Shown one piece after another: positions 22,145 to 33,799 of a DNA stretch of 64,000 nt; within the stretch, counting starts at the first letter, position 1, and each line of letters opens with the position of its first letter. This DNA is from Gnetum montanum (Eukaryota; Streptophyta; Gnetopsida; Gnetales; Gnetaceae). The DNA is taken from the NCBI GenBank assembly GCA_015680685.1, contig MNCI01013643.1, forward strand, positions 101,029 to 165,028. Reading direction: 5' to 3'. The position numbers and the translations under genes are program-made. The notes beneath the pieces are model-generated. The model saw only the letters and a list, made by a program, of their open reading frames with translations, searched no databases and was not told the origin of the DNA.

Positions 22145-22696
22145 TGAAAATCTAAAACTTTACAACTTTATAAGCCATTTTTCCTCTTTTAATCCAATCT
22201 CATTTTGGGCTAGGAATCACTTGATTGCAAGTTCAATTAGCATAATGTGGACTAATGAACTTTCCAAATAATATTTAAAATGCTGAAGTGCTTTAATGAC
22301 TACAAAAACTTGTTTCTCTAAGTCTGAATAATTAAATTTTGAACCTTTCAATTGATATCCAAAAAATCCAACTGGTTCATCTTGACCTTCATTATCCTTT
22401 TGTGTTAAAACAACAGTGATAGAATCATTTGAAGCAAAAGAATATAACCAAAAATCTTCTTTAGGCCTAGGCTTCAACAAATATGGAGCCTCTTGTATAG
22501 CATTTTTAATCTCTGATAAAGCTCTCTCTAATTCTGGTGTTTTCTCTACTTGGATGTCCTTCTTCAACATATGCATCAAAGGTTTGGTAATTTCAGTAAA
22601 CCTGGGGATGAACTTTTTTACAAAGTTTATCTTCCCAAAGAAAGATCTAAGAGTTTTCTTACTTGTGGGATGTTCAATATTCTGTACTGCTTGGAT
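22145..22696 (-). pseudogene. T retroviral-type RNase H and connection
   Basis: This region follows RT after one in-frame stop. It reads KKTLRSFFGKINFVKKFIPR, then the RNase H-like fold of Gypsy elements: PRPKEDFWLYSFASND, EPVGFFGYQLKGSKFNYSDL and FVVIKALQHFKYYLES. It would remove the RNA strand during cDNA synthesis. A second, plant-type RNase H lies 5' of RT at 23720-24180. Confidence 0.85.
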
Positions 22697-23668
22697 TCAA
22701 GAATTGTCTATGGAAATTCCTTCTTGACATGTTAAATGGCCTAATAAGCTTCCGGATTTAACCCCGAAGATACACTTCTTAGGATTTAATGAAATACCAA
22801 ACTCACGACATTTGTTGAAAACTTGCTGGAGATGATTAATATGATCTTCTTTTTTCTTTGAGAATATTGTAATATCATCCAAATAAACCACCACAAATTT
22901 TCCTAATAAATCCTTAAATGCTAAATACATTGCTCTTTGGAAAGTAGCTCTAGCATTTGACAATCCAAGTGGCATTCTTTGGTAAGCAAAATTTCCCCAT
23001 TTGGTGATAAATGTTATTTTGTATCTATCATTCTTATCTACCATGATTTGATTATAACATGAGAAACCATCTAAGAAAGAATATACTTGACAACTTGAGA
23101 CTTGAATCAACATCTCATCAATTCTTGAAAGTGGATACTTATCCTTTTTTGAAGCATCATTCAGATTTCTAAAGTCTACGCAAAGCCTTATATCACCAAT
23201 TTTCTTTTTCACTGGAACAAGGTTAGCAAGCCATGTTGAATACCATACTAGATATATGATTCGTGCTTGCAACAACTTCTTGATTTCGGCTTCCATAGCT
23301 GGTTCAAATGATGGATTAAATTTTCTTTGCTTTTTTTTGACTATTTTACAACCTTCTATTAAAGAAATTTTACGTGTAATCACATCTTGCCTAAACGCTT
23401 TAAGATCATCATATGACCAAGCAAAATTGTCCAAATTATTTCTTAGACATGTTAACAAGTTTTGCTTGAAACTCAAATCTCTTTCCTTTGTAACATTCAA
23501 CATCTTTGGCATCCTGTCTAATCCAAAATTCACTATCTCGAAAGCTTGATTATTTGGGCTTTGTATATCCTTTCTAGTAAGTAAATTTTTCTTGAACTCA
23601 TGTTCCAAGTCAATCATATTTTTTGGAATGAAATTAGCTTTGGAGTTTGATGACATTTCAGGTATCAA
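22697..23668 (-). pseudogene. T reverse transcriptase
   Basis: An uninterrupted 323-codon stretch. Gypsy RT motifs in order are VPVKKKIGDIRLCVDFRNLN, KDKYPLSRIDEML, SFLDGFSCYNQIMV, FAYQRMPLGLSNARATFQRA and the catalytic box VVYLDDITIFS, intact. It copies element RNA to DNA. This is the best-preserved coding part of T and fits its relative youth. It ends in one stop before the RNase H. Confidence 0.92.
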
Positions 23669-23719
23669 TTGACCCTCAAATTCTTGTTTTTTTTTTCATA
23701 AATCTTAGTACTTGATCAT

Positions 23720-24180
23720 CATCTTCAAATGCTTGTAAATGTCTTATATTATCTGGTACTGATGGTAGATGTTCTTCTTCAACCATGACATCTTTGTAAC
23801 TTTCTATTATTTGCATATCCAATATTGAAGCTGCCTTTGCCAAATTATCTGCTATAAGATTCTCTGCTCTATTTATATGCTCTATTTAGCAATGTTGAAA
23901 CTAATCTAACATTTTATAAGTAAGTTGCTTATAAGGTGTTAAGAATGAGCTCTTTACTACATAATTATCCTTTACTTGTTCACAATCTAATCTTGAGTCT
24001 CCTTTGATAGTGATTACTCTGATCTTTTTTTCTAGAGCTATTTTTATACCAATACATAAAGCTTCATACTCAGCCTTGTTGTTAGTATAAGGGAAAGATA
24101 GATGAATTAATATAACTATACTGGCTCCTACACCTTTTGAATTTCATGAACCATCAAAGTATAACTCTCATTTATCCTCA
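23720..24180 (-). pseudogene. Plant/archaeal-type RNase H between protease and RT (T)
   Basis: Frames on the minus strand read LYFDGS, a stop, then NSKGVGASIVI, TNNKAEYEALCIGIKIA, ITIKGDSRLDCEQVK and HINRAENLIADNLAKAAS. This gives the D, E, D and D residues and the fold order of the plant-type RNase H found in Tat elements. In Tat elements that domain normally follows the ordinary RNase H and precedes integrase. Here it lies 5' of RT, straight after the protease. At least two stops break it. Confidence 0.85.
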
Positions 24181-24256
24181 TTCTTTGATTGCTCTTTTTC
24201 AGAACTATAATTTTCTTGGAGTGTACAAATTTTGTTTTCAACACCTCCTTTTACAG

Positions 24257-24865
24257 TCATTTTACTTTTCCATTTGAAGTAATGTTATCAATCATCAAAG
24301 GTTCGCTATAGATGTATATTTGATTTGGTTCTCCTTTCCAAGGTAACCACATGTGAGAATAATTGGTTGATATGTAACTTGAGAAATTCTTACTCCAACT
24401 TCTACTCAATAAGAGACTATGTGAATCTAGTATATCTACCACTTGAATGGTTACTCTACTTCTGACATGGGGTTCAGAAGTAATTTCCAATAGAACATTT
24501 GGTAATTGATCCACAATCTTCACTCTACTTTTATCCACTTGAACAATCTTTTTATTTGATTTTTCAAGAATCAAACCGAGTTTCTTACATATAGACAATG
24601 GAATTATAGTAGACGTAGCTCCAAAATCAATCAAACAACTGTGTAAGTATTTATCCTTTAATTTCATTGTCAAAAGAAAAGGAGGAGCTTCCTTATCATA
24701 CGAGGTCTTTAATTTCTCATCATTATTAGACACATAACTTAACTCTAATTCTCTAACTCTCCTTTTACCTTTAATGAACTCTAAAGCTTTTCTTTGCTGA
24801 TCTCCTATTTGAAACAACTGATAAAAGCGAATATTGGCCTTGACATATTTAAGGTCTTTAATCAA
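24257..24865 (-). pseudogene. T aspartic protease
   Basis: Retropepsin-like. The N-terminal lead (about 60 residues) is followed by PPFLLTMKLKDKYLHSCLID, then LIDFGATSTIIPLSIC at the active-site loop. The usual D-S/T-G-A has Phe in second place. Conserved second-lobe phrases follow (PNVLLEITSEPHVR, VVDILDSHSLLLSRSW). It is a 203-codon open frame, longer than a minimal retropepsin because it includes linker. It lies between gag and the extra RNase H. Confidence 0.8.
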
Positions 24866-25057
24866 ATCATACTCTCCATCACCAATAAAGCTTGGTTTCC
24901 TTATCCATTTAGTAAAAGACTGATTTTGAGTGCTTTGCTCTACTTGATTGTCTTTACCTTTATTCTTATCTCTTCTATTTGGCTCAAAAGCTTTTCTCTT
25001 AGTAGATGGATTAGTAATAACATTTGGGGTTCTAGAAGTAGTTAGTCTTTCTTTTGA

Positions 25058-26193
25058 TCAGAGACTATATCCATTTTCCTCATTGTTATTGCATTCCTCA
25101 TCTGAAGACATATCTTCTTTAGAACTTGATAGAGAAGAAGTATCACTAGATCCATTACTAGAAGATTTACTTGCATAGTGAACACTAGATAACTCATTAT
25201 CAGATTCAATATCAAGAAAGTTGGACATAATTAGGTCGCTTTCATCTTCATCTTCTACTAACTTAGTGTCTTGATATTTATTTTTTCTTCCTTCCTTGAT
25301 ATTAACTCTTGCCAAGGCTTTTTCAAGCTTCACTATTTTGTTAGACATATCTCTCATTAATTTTCCTTTTCCAGATTCTACTCTTTCATGTTCTTGCTCT
25401 ATTTTAACATGAGCTGGACCTGGTAAAGCTTTAAATTGATCAAAATCTTGCATAGGAATCATAACACTTTCTTCTCTTTTTTGAATTGCAATGTTTTCTT
25501 CAGGATTCAAGTTCAACTATTTTTCTAACTTTATAGCTTCACTAAAGTAGTCATTTAGTGTAGTTAAGTTTGCAATTCTCCTTAACCAAATTGAAATGTT
25601 GGGGTTGATAGCCTTAAGATAATTTTCTTTAAGAATTTTTTCTGAGGGCCTATATTTTCTTTGAAAGAGTCCACAAATTCGTTGAAACTTGATGTTAAAA
25701 TATCTAATTGACTCTTTAACTCCTTGCTTAGCCTGTATTAGCCCACAGTATAGTTGTTGTTGATCTAATTGATTACCAAATTGGGCAAAGAAAAGATTCT
25801 TCATATCATCCCAACTTGTAATACTATTACATGGTAAGTTAAATACCAAATCTGAGCCATATCCTTTAAATTTCATACAAACAACGTATAAGCTTGATCT
25901 TGATGTTGAACATTTGCATAAGCTAAAGCTAACTCAAACATGTGAATATATTCTTTAGCTAAATAAGCTTTTCCAGGAATGAAAGGCTCAGGCAAATATT
26001 TGTAAACTACCTTAAGAATATCATTGTAATTTTGAAATGCTAATGGTGTAACTCCTTGCCAAGAATTTGCCATCCTATTTCTTTGGATAGTTGAACTCTT
26101 AGACTTTCTAGATCTTCTCTTATAAATCGATAAACCAGATATAATGGGTGATCTTCTTGATCTTCTATTTTTCACTCCACTACTTGTTCCCAA
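25058..26193 (-). pseudogene. T gag
   Basis: Three adjoining open pieces. 26193-25873 is a basic N-terminus leading to NSWQGVTPLAFQNYNDILKV. 25876-25517 is the Retrotrans_gag core (SITSWDDMKNLFFAQFGNQL, LIQAKQGVKESIRYFNIKFQ). 25516-25058 is a charged tail rich in Ser and Glu. No zinc knuckle is visible. It forms the particle core of the element. One frameshift and one stop separate the pieces. Confidence 0.85.
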
Positions 26194-26399
26194 TTCAAAA
26201 ACTTTCTTTTGTTCTTCTTATGATGAAGAATGAGTCTTAGAATCTAGAATAACTTTTGAAACCTTTAAATCTTCCAAACTATCAATCTTCTTGATCACGA
26301 ACTAAAAATATCTAATTTCTTAAGCCTTTCTAGTAACAAAAAATGGTTGGTTGATGTGCTAGAATTATAAGGCTTATGAACTTAGAGGCTAAATTTTTA

Positions 26400-26414
26400 G
26401 CCCTCCTAGTGCCA
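26400..26414 (-). promoter_or_regulatory. T primer binding site candidate
   Basis: Minus-strand TGGCACTAGGAGGGC begins seven bases past the 5' LTR end. It starts with TGG as expected for pairing to a tRNA CCA end. It resembles the G site and differs from the A and E3 sites. Confidence 0.6.
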
Positions 26415-26421
26415 AAAGAAC

Positions 26422-29400
26422 TGTTGGCAACCGTTTGGGACATGATCGTCAACGAGTGTCCTCGAACAGGATTTAGGTGCTTGCTAGTCTTCTGGCAACA
26501 CCAAGGCCTAGATACCTCTAAATAGACTTAGTAGTTAATGTGAGTATCTGTGTGTGCTATTGCAATGTGCGGTTGTGAAATATGAAATGATTGGGTTGTG
26601 TGTAAAACTACAAATGACTTATCTTAAAGAGGTTCAACCAACTTTGCCAAGTATTGTGAGTTGTTGAGAGTTCCTATTTTGTTCAATTGCCTAGTCTATG
26701 CAGTCCTTATAATACCTACTTGTAACAAATAAAATTTTGCAAAAAAATTTGAGCACAACTCCACGAATCTATTTCTAATTTTCCCCAGAGAGAGAGATAG
26801 TTCCACAAGAAAACTAGAAATAGAGCAAGATTCAATGGAAATAGACAGAAAAGAAAGAAGATTTGTGTTAAGACCTCAAATGTTTGAACAAGGTAAAAAA
26901 ATACAAGTAAACACTTCACAATAAAGCTATCCCAAATTTACTAACTACGAATTGTTCAAACTTCCAAGGCTCAAATAAGCAATTTCTTCAAGACAATCCT
27001 ACTATGCTACCAAAAATTGCTGCGTAAACTATCACGTACAAGATTCCATTTTGGCTAGATAATGGATGTCAACGATTGCATTCAACAGAACCTTCAAAAG
27101 ACTTGACAATTTCTGATTAAAATACCATGGAGATTTACTTTAAAGATAAAAGAAGCTATTCTAGTCCTACCAAAATACCAAAGATTTTCTGAACCCTCTT
27201 GACTATTGAATCGTTCAATAGCTTGACTACATTCAGAGGCTCTCTTACAAGAATCTCAATAGCCGTTCTTATACATTGCACAATAATAAATTTTACTACT
27301 AAAATGCTCTTAAGCCTTTCAAACACAAGTGCTTCTATGGCAATATTTTAATAGAAATTTTCAATCGTGCAACAAGAACAATAAGAGCAATCTAAAAATC
27401 CAAAAATTACTTACCAAGCATGATACTATCTAAACCACTAGCTAAACAATTTAAACAAAATAAAAAAAATAAGCATAACTCACAGGACTATGACAAAGAG
27501 GTTGAAAAGTTGTCTTTAGCAAGTCATCTTACAAGTAATCTTCCACAATGTCTTTTACAAATGCTCTTCCCAGAATGTCCAAAGTGAGACCCAAAGTGTG
27601 TTTTTTTTCATCTAACCCTTGAAGCCTTTTTATAGGGTTTAAAAGGTAGTTAGGTATTCCAAAATATCTTAGCTAACTTCTCTCCCAAGTAAGGAAGTTA
27701 TAACTTGCCCAACAACTTAGGAGATATTACTTGCCCAACAAGTTAGGAAGTTGTAACTTGTACATAAAGTTAGGAGAAAATCATGCTAACATTGGCATGT
27801 GTAAATATTATAAATATTGCTTTTATAAGCAATAGCCTCTATAATAATTTTAAAAAATAAATCCAAGATCCCAAATTTATTTTAATTATTTTATTTAGGA
27901 TTTTAATTACTAAATTTCATTAAGCCCTAGTAATTCTTATGAAAGTAATTTAGCATTAGCTATAATTATCATGGAATTTAGGAATAAAATGGATACTAAC
28001 TAAGTGTCCCCTTTTAGTTACACAAATATCCCAAAAATTTCTTTTCTCCTTTTCAATGCAATATTGTCAAAGTATCTCTATGTATGTCTTAATTGATTAA
28101 TTTTAATTTAATTTCTCTATGTTATTGTTTTGGATAATGGTTGAGGGAACCTTTCTTAAAATATTCATATCCATAACAACACTTGCCATTGTGAAACCCA
28201 AGGTATCATTGATGTTGAGCTTACGACGGTTCTGTCCTTTGTTTTTCTATCCCTTCTTCCTTGAATTTCTGGTATTATTTTAAATAGCAAAACAAGTGGT
28301 TGTAGTTGCATTTGACATCTGGAACAATGCCATCTCCATTTTTTTCTAACAGCACCATCAAAACAATAGGCGTCGGCAGTGGCATCGGCTCTGGCTTGTT
28401 TTAACCGAAGGAGGTAACATGTTGATGTTACCTCCATCTTCGCGGACAAATATTCATCGTAATTCTAGCATCCACCAGAAAGGTAACTGTTAATAGTGTA
28501 GGTTTCCCTGGTTAAGAGTATAACCAGCAATGGCGCCACTAGATGCAGATGCATTGTTTCTTTCATGACATCAATGGGAGATTGTTTCTTGCAGTTTCCA
28601 TCTATCCAATTCGAGAACCGTAGCTTTCCAGCTGCTGCCGACTCTTGCAAATCCTAAAACATGTGGACTATTGAACTTCTATCCTTGTGCATCCTAAACA
28701 AAATGTTGCTGTATTCGAAAACCTTCACATCCATAGGCATCTACAACAACTTGGCCATGAGATATGTGATGTGAAAGGATCTCTGCTTTCACCCTGAACA
28801 AGAGCGAGGAGGCTTCCTGTTGCCTCATACAGTGATGGGGCCATAGGCGGTCTATTACGAAAACTGGTAGAACCAGGATTAATCCCAACATCGTAGTTTC
28901 AATTCCTCATGATGACTTGGTTGCCTCTTTCTTTTGTCATGTTGGTCTCCGGCTTTCTGTTCTTGCTTAGGTTTATCACTGGTTAAGGAGCTGCACATGA
29001 AGTGATGGAGTAGAGAAAGAAGATATAGTTTTTTGTTGCTACATAGTGTGCCTACCAGACGATGTAACTCAGCTACTAGAAGATCAGGAAATAACAGATA
29101 GATGTTGAACAGGGTTACTACAATTGCATCTTCAAATGATTTTTGAAATGCCTTACTACTGAATCAAGTTCCACTTTGGCTCGTTCTATTGATGCAGGGC
29201 TTCAGAGAAATTCTATGAGCCCACATTTCATGAGAGTTGCAGAGCTTTCGGTTCCACCGATGATGATTCCCTGCATGTACGCCTTTACCTTTGTCTAGCT
29301 GAGACCAATTTGTAGATCATTTGTAGAAGAATGTACGCTAGATCTTGGGAAGTGTACCTTTCTATGCTCTGCATACACTTCCTGTGTTCATCCATTACCT

Positions 29401-30050
29401 CGTCCACGCGTACGTTCAGTTTCTGGCTCTCCCTTTTTTTTTGCAGCAGACATAACCCTGAATATCGAACAATTCAAGCACAGGAATAAAATATTGCCAA
29501 GATTCAGCAGTCCATTGAGCACAAACAGCTACTCAATCATCTTTTAGAACTCCTAAGGCCCAACCCTTCTCCATTGTTGATATTTTCCAGCATCTCCAAA
29601 CCTTTTCAGACCAAAGAGCTCTGTCCCACAAATTTTTGAATTATATATTACTTTAAAATATATTTTGCACAATCTTAACAAGTTTCGGTTCGTCGAATGC
29701 CCTTTTCATATTTTAAAGTTTTAATCTCCACTGTTGGCCTTTAGATCGATGTTTTGTGCATATTTTGCCTGGTTTAACCTTGAATCGTGCCTTGCTTTGT
29801 AATATAGCACTCTATACACGTCATTGTCTTTATATAACCATGTTTCCTTAGGAATAATTTGGCATTTTAATTTTGTATCCTGAGAAGGTCTTAACATTAA
29901 TAGTGAATAACTTCTCCAAACCATTCATCAACCCATAACCTTAAAGCCACATGTTTATTTCTAAATTTTCAACCATACATTGTTTTACAAGTTGCTTTTT
30001 TTTTCAGTATCTACTCTTGCTGTTCCATGAAATGGCCAAATGTGCCAACA
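26422..30050 (-). repeat. T 5' LTR (3629 bp)
   Basis: Its termini are TGTTGGCA (plus-left) and TGCCAACA (plus-right), exact inverted termini. It is nearly collinear with 16063-19678. In element sense, U3 begins at 30050 and carries the P450 fragment. Confidence 0.92.
28460..29425 (-). pseudogene. Cytochrome P450 fragment inside T 5' LTR
   Basis: The better-preserved copy. The minus strand gives DEVMDEHRKCMQSIERYTS and QDLAYILLQMIYKL. After a one-base shift comes KVKAYMQGIII and GGTESSATLMKCGLIEFL, the I-helix oxygen-activation motif, then ASIERAKVELDSVV at about 29157. There a GTAAGG donor-like sequence starts about 500 bp of noncoding sequence. The K-helix part follows near 28600-28500 (DVMKETMHLHLVAPLL, ETYTINSYL). 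The position matches the conserved intron of A-type P450 genes, so the fragment seems to derive from unspliced or genomic sequence. Orientation is the same as the element. Confidence 0.85.
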
Positions 30051-31100
30051 AATACTAGAGGCCATAGAGGAAGCATACTTGTTAGCCATATTCAAGAAAT
30101 TAGTTAATGAATTTATTAATTCTAAACTTTACTACCTTGATTCATGGTCTCTGAGCCAACCATTCTCATAAACTAAAAATATAGAGGATGCTGCAAAGGC
30201 TAGCCATGATCTAGCCTATATATCAGATAAAAACCAACACACTTGAAGAGATAAGGAAAAGAGTAAACAAAAAAAAAACTACTGTAGCAACTATAACCAA
30301 AGAAGCCAAAACCTCAAACCAAGGGCCAAAGGTCAACTGATGCAAGGCCCCCACTAATGACCATAGTAACCAACTATCAACTTCTAGAACCAATGCATTG
30401 ACAACAAACAAAAGGAAGGATAGGTCTAAATACACTACATTGCCCCTAAAACCATTCAAGTTGCTAGACCAATTATTAAGAAGTTGATGTATGCAACATA
30501 AACAAATGATCAAAGTTGCTCGAAAGAAACACAAGTGATTATGCAAAATAGTTAAGTATCCTACTCGAGAAATGAAGGATGATCCCTAGTTTCCTAAATA
30601 TTTCAAGTTAGACCACTTTTATCATTATCATCAATTACCTAGTCATGATATAGACTTCTGCCTTATGCTAAAGGATGACCTGCAAAGGATGATAGATAGG
30701 GGGAACTAGTCTTAGATGCTTCTAACCTAGTTCAGCCATAAAACTAGTTAATGCAGGTCTACAAAGACCCTTTGAATGATAGTGATAGCCCCTATGTTGT
30801 CTTAGCATTCAATATCAATGACAACCAGAGTCCTACAAGAGAACCATTCATGATCCAAGTACCCATCTACAATGAAATAGATTCTTCATCTTTCCATAGC
30901 TCAAGATCTTCCTTCGTTGTGAGAGTACCATCACGAATGTCTCCAAGGAAATATTTTGTCATTAAGGTCTCCCAACCTAGCAAAATCCAAATAGCCATAG
31001 CTCAAAAAATTGCACAACGATCCCCTATGGTGGCTAATGCTACCGCCTCTTCCTTACAACCAATAGTTGATAACCAAAAAATTTCAGCAAACTAAAGGAA
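30051..31100 (+). pseudogene. G gag, 3' part
   Basis: It resumes the gag frame interrupted at 16062 (LEAIEEAYLLAIFKKLVNEF). After many stops, 30751-31095 is open (a Ser/Pro-rich tail with PIYNEIDSSSFHSSRSS and SPRKYFVIKVSQPSKIQIAI). This is the typical low-complexity linker between gag and protease. No zinc knuckle is seen. Confidence 0.65.
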
Positions 31101-31429
31101 GAAGCATAACCAAAAGCCTAACAACAAGGGAGACAAGTAGATAGAGGCATAAAAGGAAGCAGGTCCATTGAAGCCCACTCCCATTTTGGCTATGCCTATG
31201 ACCTCCTCTACCCCATCTCCTTCAACTAGCAAGCCACAGAAGGACACTACAACCGACAACCAAAACAACAAAAAAGAGCCATAATAGTTACAACCTAAAG
31301 CTGAAGTTTGCATTTTGGGATGCATGGAGGAAGTCAAGCACAACCAGGGTGACAAGTCCATGGCCAATGACAAAAACTTTCTTAGTGTAATGAACTAAGT
31401 GAGGTAATCACTTAAGAAGAAAAACACAA

Positions 31430-32060
31430 CCTTAAGCTTATATGACCTGATCATGACTTCCATCACACATCGTGAGGTGCTAGTCAAAATGTTGACCTTC
31501 ATACCTATTAGTGAGGATATTCTTACTAACAAGGAAGCCATCCATGCAGTGATGATTCCTTCCTTACTAGGGAAGAAGAAATCAACATCCTTGACATTTC
31601 GTGATAGAAAAATTAAGGTTAATCCTTAGAAAGGTGAAGTGACTATAGTCCCTTTATTCATAATCATATGCATAGGAAAATTTAAAATACATCAAGTGCA
31701 TGTTGATGATGGAGCTACAACCAATGTCATCCCATGCACCATCGTTGAACGCTTGAGCTTAATTGAGCAAGTACAACCTACAACCACCACAACTTTTAAA
31801 TCCTTCTGTGGATTAAGAGTTGCTGTCAAGGGGTCTATCTCCTTGAATATTGTAGTCAAGGAATAATGCCTACAACCATAAAATTCTTAGTGGTGGAAGA
31901 GACACTAGGGTTCAACTTGCTCTAAGGAAGACCTTGGTTGGCTTAATTATGAGCTATCTCCTCACCCATTCATCAAGAAATTCATCTTCCTTACAAGGGA
32001 AGTGAAATCATCATTCATGGTGACAATGCAGCTTCCCTAACTATCAACAACATGGGCATA
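31430..32060 (+). pseudogene. G aspartic protease
   Basis: Around 31450-31610 the reading gives ITHREVLVKMLTFIPIS and PSLLGKKKSTSLTF. Then comes the retropepsin core in the open stretch 31639-31866: CIGKFKIHQVHVDDGATTNV, with D-D-G-A-T at the active-site loop, and ERLSLIEQVQPTTT. Later it reads GWLNYELS-type phrases near 31940. It is followed by noncoding sequence, not RT. The RT of G starts about 10.5 kb later once element A is removed. Confidence 0.7.
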
Positions 32061-32289
32061 GAATAGGGATCCAAAGTGGAGCTTCACAAAGAAGCTCCTA
32101 GCCATGAAGAGCAAAAACCCAAGACAACCAATGATGACAACAAGAAGCAATGTGATACATTATGAGATGAACTCCTTTTTAACATTGTAAGTGAAGGAGA
32201 TGACATATACAAGCTTGTGCAAAGTAGGTCTTACTCACTCCCTAATCTTGTAAAGATTAGGAAGAGTCTGCACAAGTGAAGTTTATCTT

Positions 32290-32725
32290 AACCTCCCCAT
32301 GCCTCTATGACTAGATATAATAATAGCCAAATAGCCTTATTTTTTCTCTTGCAACTTATTATATCTTTGTTATTTTATGCATGTAGCCTAAATTTATTTG
32401 CATTGTTACTTGTTTGCTTCAACCTTTCTTTATTTTTAAACATTAAAAAAGAATCTCTTTCAAACATGGCTCAGTAATGCCTAAAACTAACACTATGGTC
32501 CGCTATGACCTTAAACTGGTGTTCTCGTTAGCTAAGACATTAAAGTAGCACCATGTTTGCTAAGACATTAAATTGACATTATGGTCCTCCATGGCCTTGA
32601 ACTAGCAAAACTATATAACCTATGCTTGTAATGGCCTAAAACTAGCAAAAGTTCATTTTATTATTATATCTCCTTTTGTTTAGCCTACTATCACATCAAT
32701 TTAATTTAACAATCAAAACATTAAT
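32290..32725 (+). repeat. CCTTAAACTAGCA-type repeat island 1 (G)
   Basis: Several diverged copies of a unit like 'ATGGCCTTGAACTAGCAAAA'. The same unit recurs just before RT (51210-51570) and just after integrase (58980-59070). No coding signal. Confidence 0.65.
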
Positions 32726-32730
32726 ATAGC

Positions 32731-33594
32731 TAATGAGGCGAGGTACCCCTACGTTCAACCATACAAATACGAGCATGTATGCATGATCTGGTTGAACTCC
32801 ATAGACGAACTAGTTGTGGCACCTAGACAATTATATGTTGATCGCAGTTCACTATCTTCCCACCTAGACTAGTATTTGCTTTATCACGTATGGTTTAGTC
32901 TAGAGTGAGATGCATGATGTGGTTCCTAACACTAAGCTACTCTTGAAGACAATGAAAAATAATCTTGATTTAAGCTAATAAGCAATAAGAAACAAAATCT
33001 AAGCTAGCCTAAGTGCGATGAGCATCTATTCTTAATCATCTATATGCATCTTGGACTTCATGTACAACTTCTTGGATTAGCAAGCACACATTACTTGAAG
33101 CACTACTAGATATGCTACTGGGTTACCAAGTAGTTACACTTAAATGTTCATGATTAAGATGTACTCATTTTGCATTTAATAATAGAAATAGTAAATGATG
33201 ATAAAAGAAATATTAACTAAGAAAAAAATAAATAATGATCAATACATAAACAATTAAAGACTAAGTAAATGCTACAATGATGGAGTAATCTTGATATTTA
33301 TTATTGGTTGTGTATGTGTCCAAGTATGTCAGACTTGAACAAAGGTTCTATACAATTACAAATGTCACACTATAGCCATGCACTGAGGAAAGAATTGAAA
33401 ACTAACTAAAAATTGAAAAAAAGACTCTACTCTAAGGCTTATCAACATCCCCCTTCCTATGTGTTTGAATGCTATATTTAGAGGCCTATACAAGAATCAT
33501 GATATTGTGTATTTGATATTGTTATCCAAGTTGCGATATCGTGTATCCGATATCAAGGATTCAATAACAGGGCCTAGCAAACCATGATTCATCA
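32731..33594 (-). repeat. A 3' LTR (864 bp)
   Basis: Collinear with 41060-41893. It holds three or four GATATC/GATATT palindromic motifs near 33500-33560. The inner side abuts a polypurine tract at 33595-33606 (minus AGTCATGGGGGTA). Confidence 0.92.
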
Positions 33595-33799
33595 TACCCC
33601 CATGACTGAATAACAACTCATCCTCGATTTAAATAATCAAAATGAGAACAAGTTCCTTGATTACACAGTGGATAGGTATGGGATTATTGACTAACTATAA
33701 ATTACTTCATGCTGCAGTGTGGAATTAAACAAAATTGGGACACAGACACAAAACAAAAAATACAAAATTGCTGGAACTCATGTGGTTCTAGGAAGTGGT

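Larger units (their letters stand above)
16063..30050 (-). mobile_element. T: Gypsy retrotransposon with 3.6-kb gene-carrying LTRs
   Basis: A complete minus-strand insertion into G gag. The 5' LTR is 30050-26422 and the 3' LTR 19678-16063. LTR termini are TGTTGGCA and TGCCAACA. The likely target duplication is CATAC/AATAC (4 of 5). Internal order on the minus strand is primer site, gag, protease, an extra RNase H, RT, RNase H, integrase, a small acidic ORF and a polypurine tract. LTR copies look very similar by eye over 3.6 kb, so T is much younger than G, but all genes carry stops and integrase has lost catalytic residues. Confidence 0.88.

Noticed and set aside
30223-31373. Minus-strand ORFs with hydrophobic stretches (30223-30546, 31092-31373)
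   Set aside because: They lie opposite the G gag and protease frames, which carry recognisable motifs; the hydrophobic runs are complements of Asn/Lys/Gln-rich gag codons.
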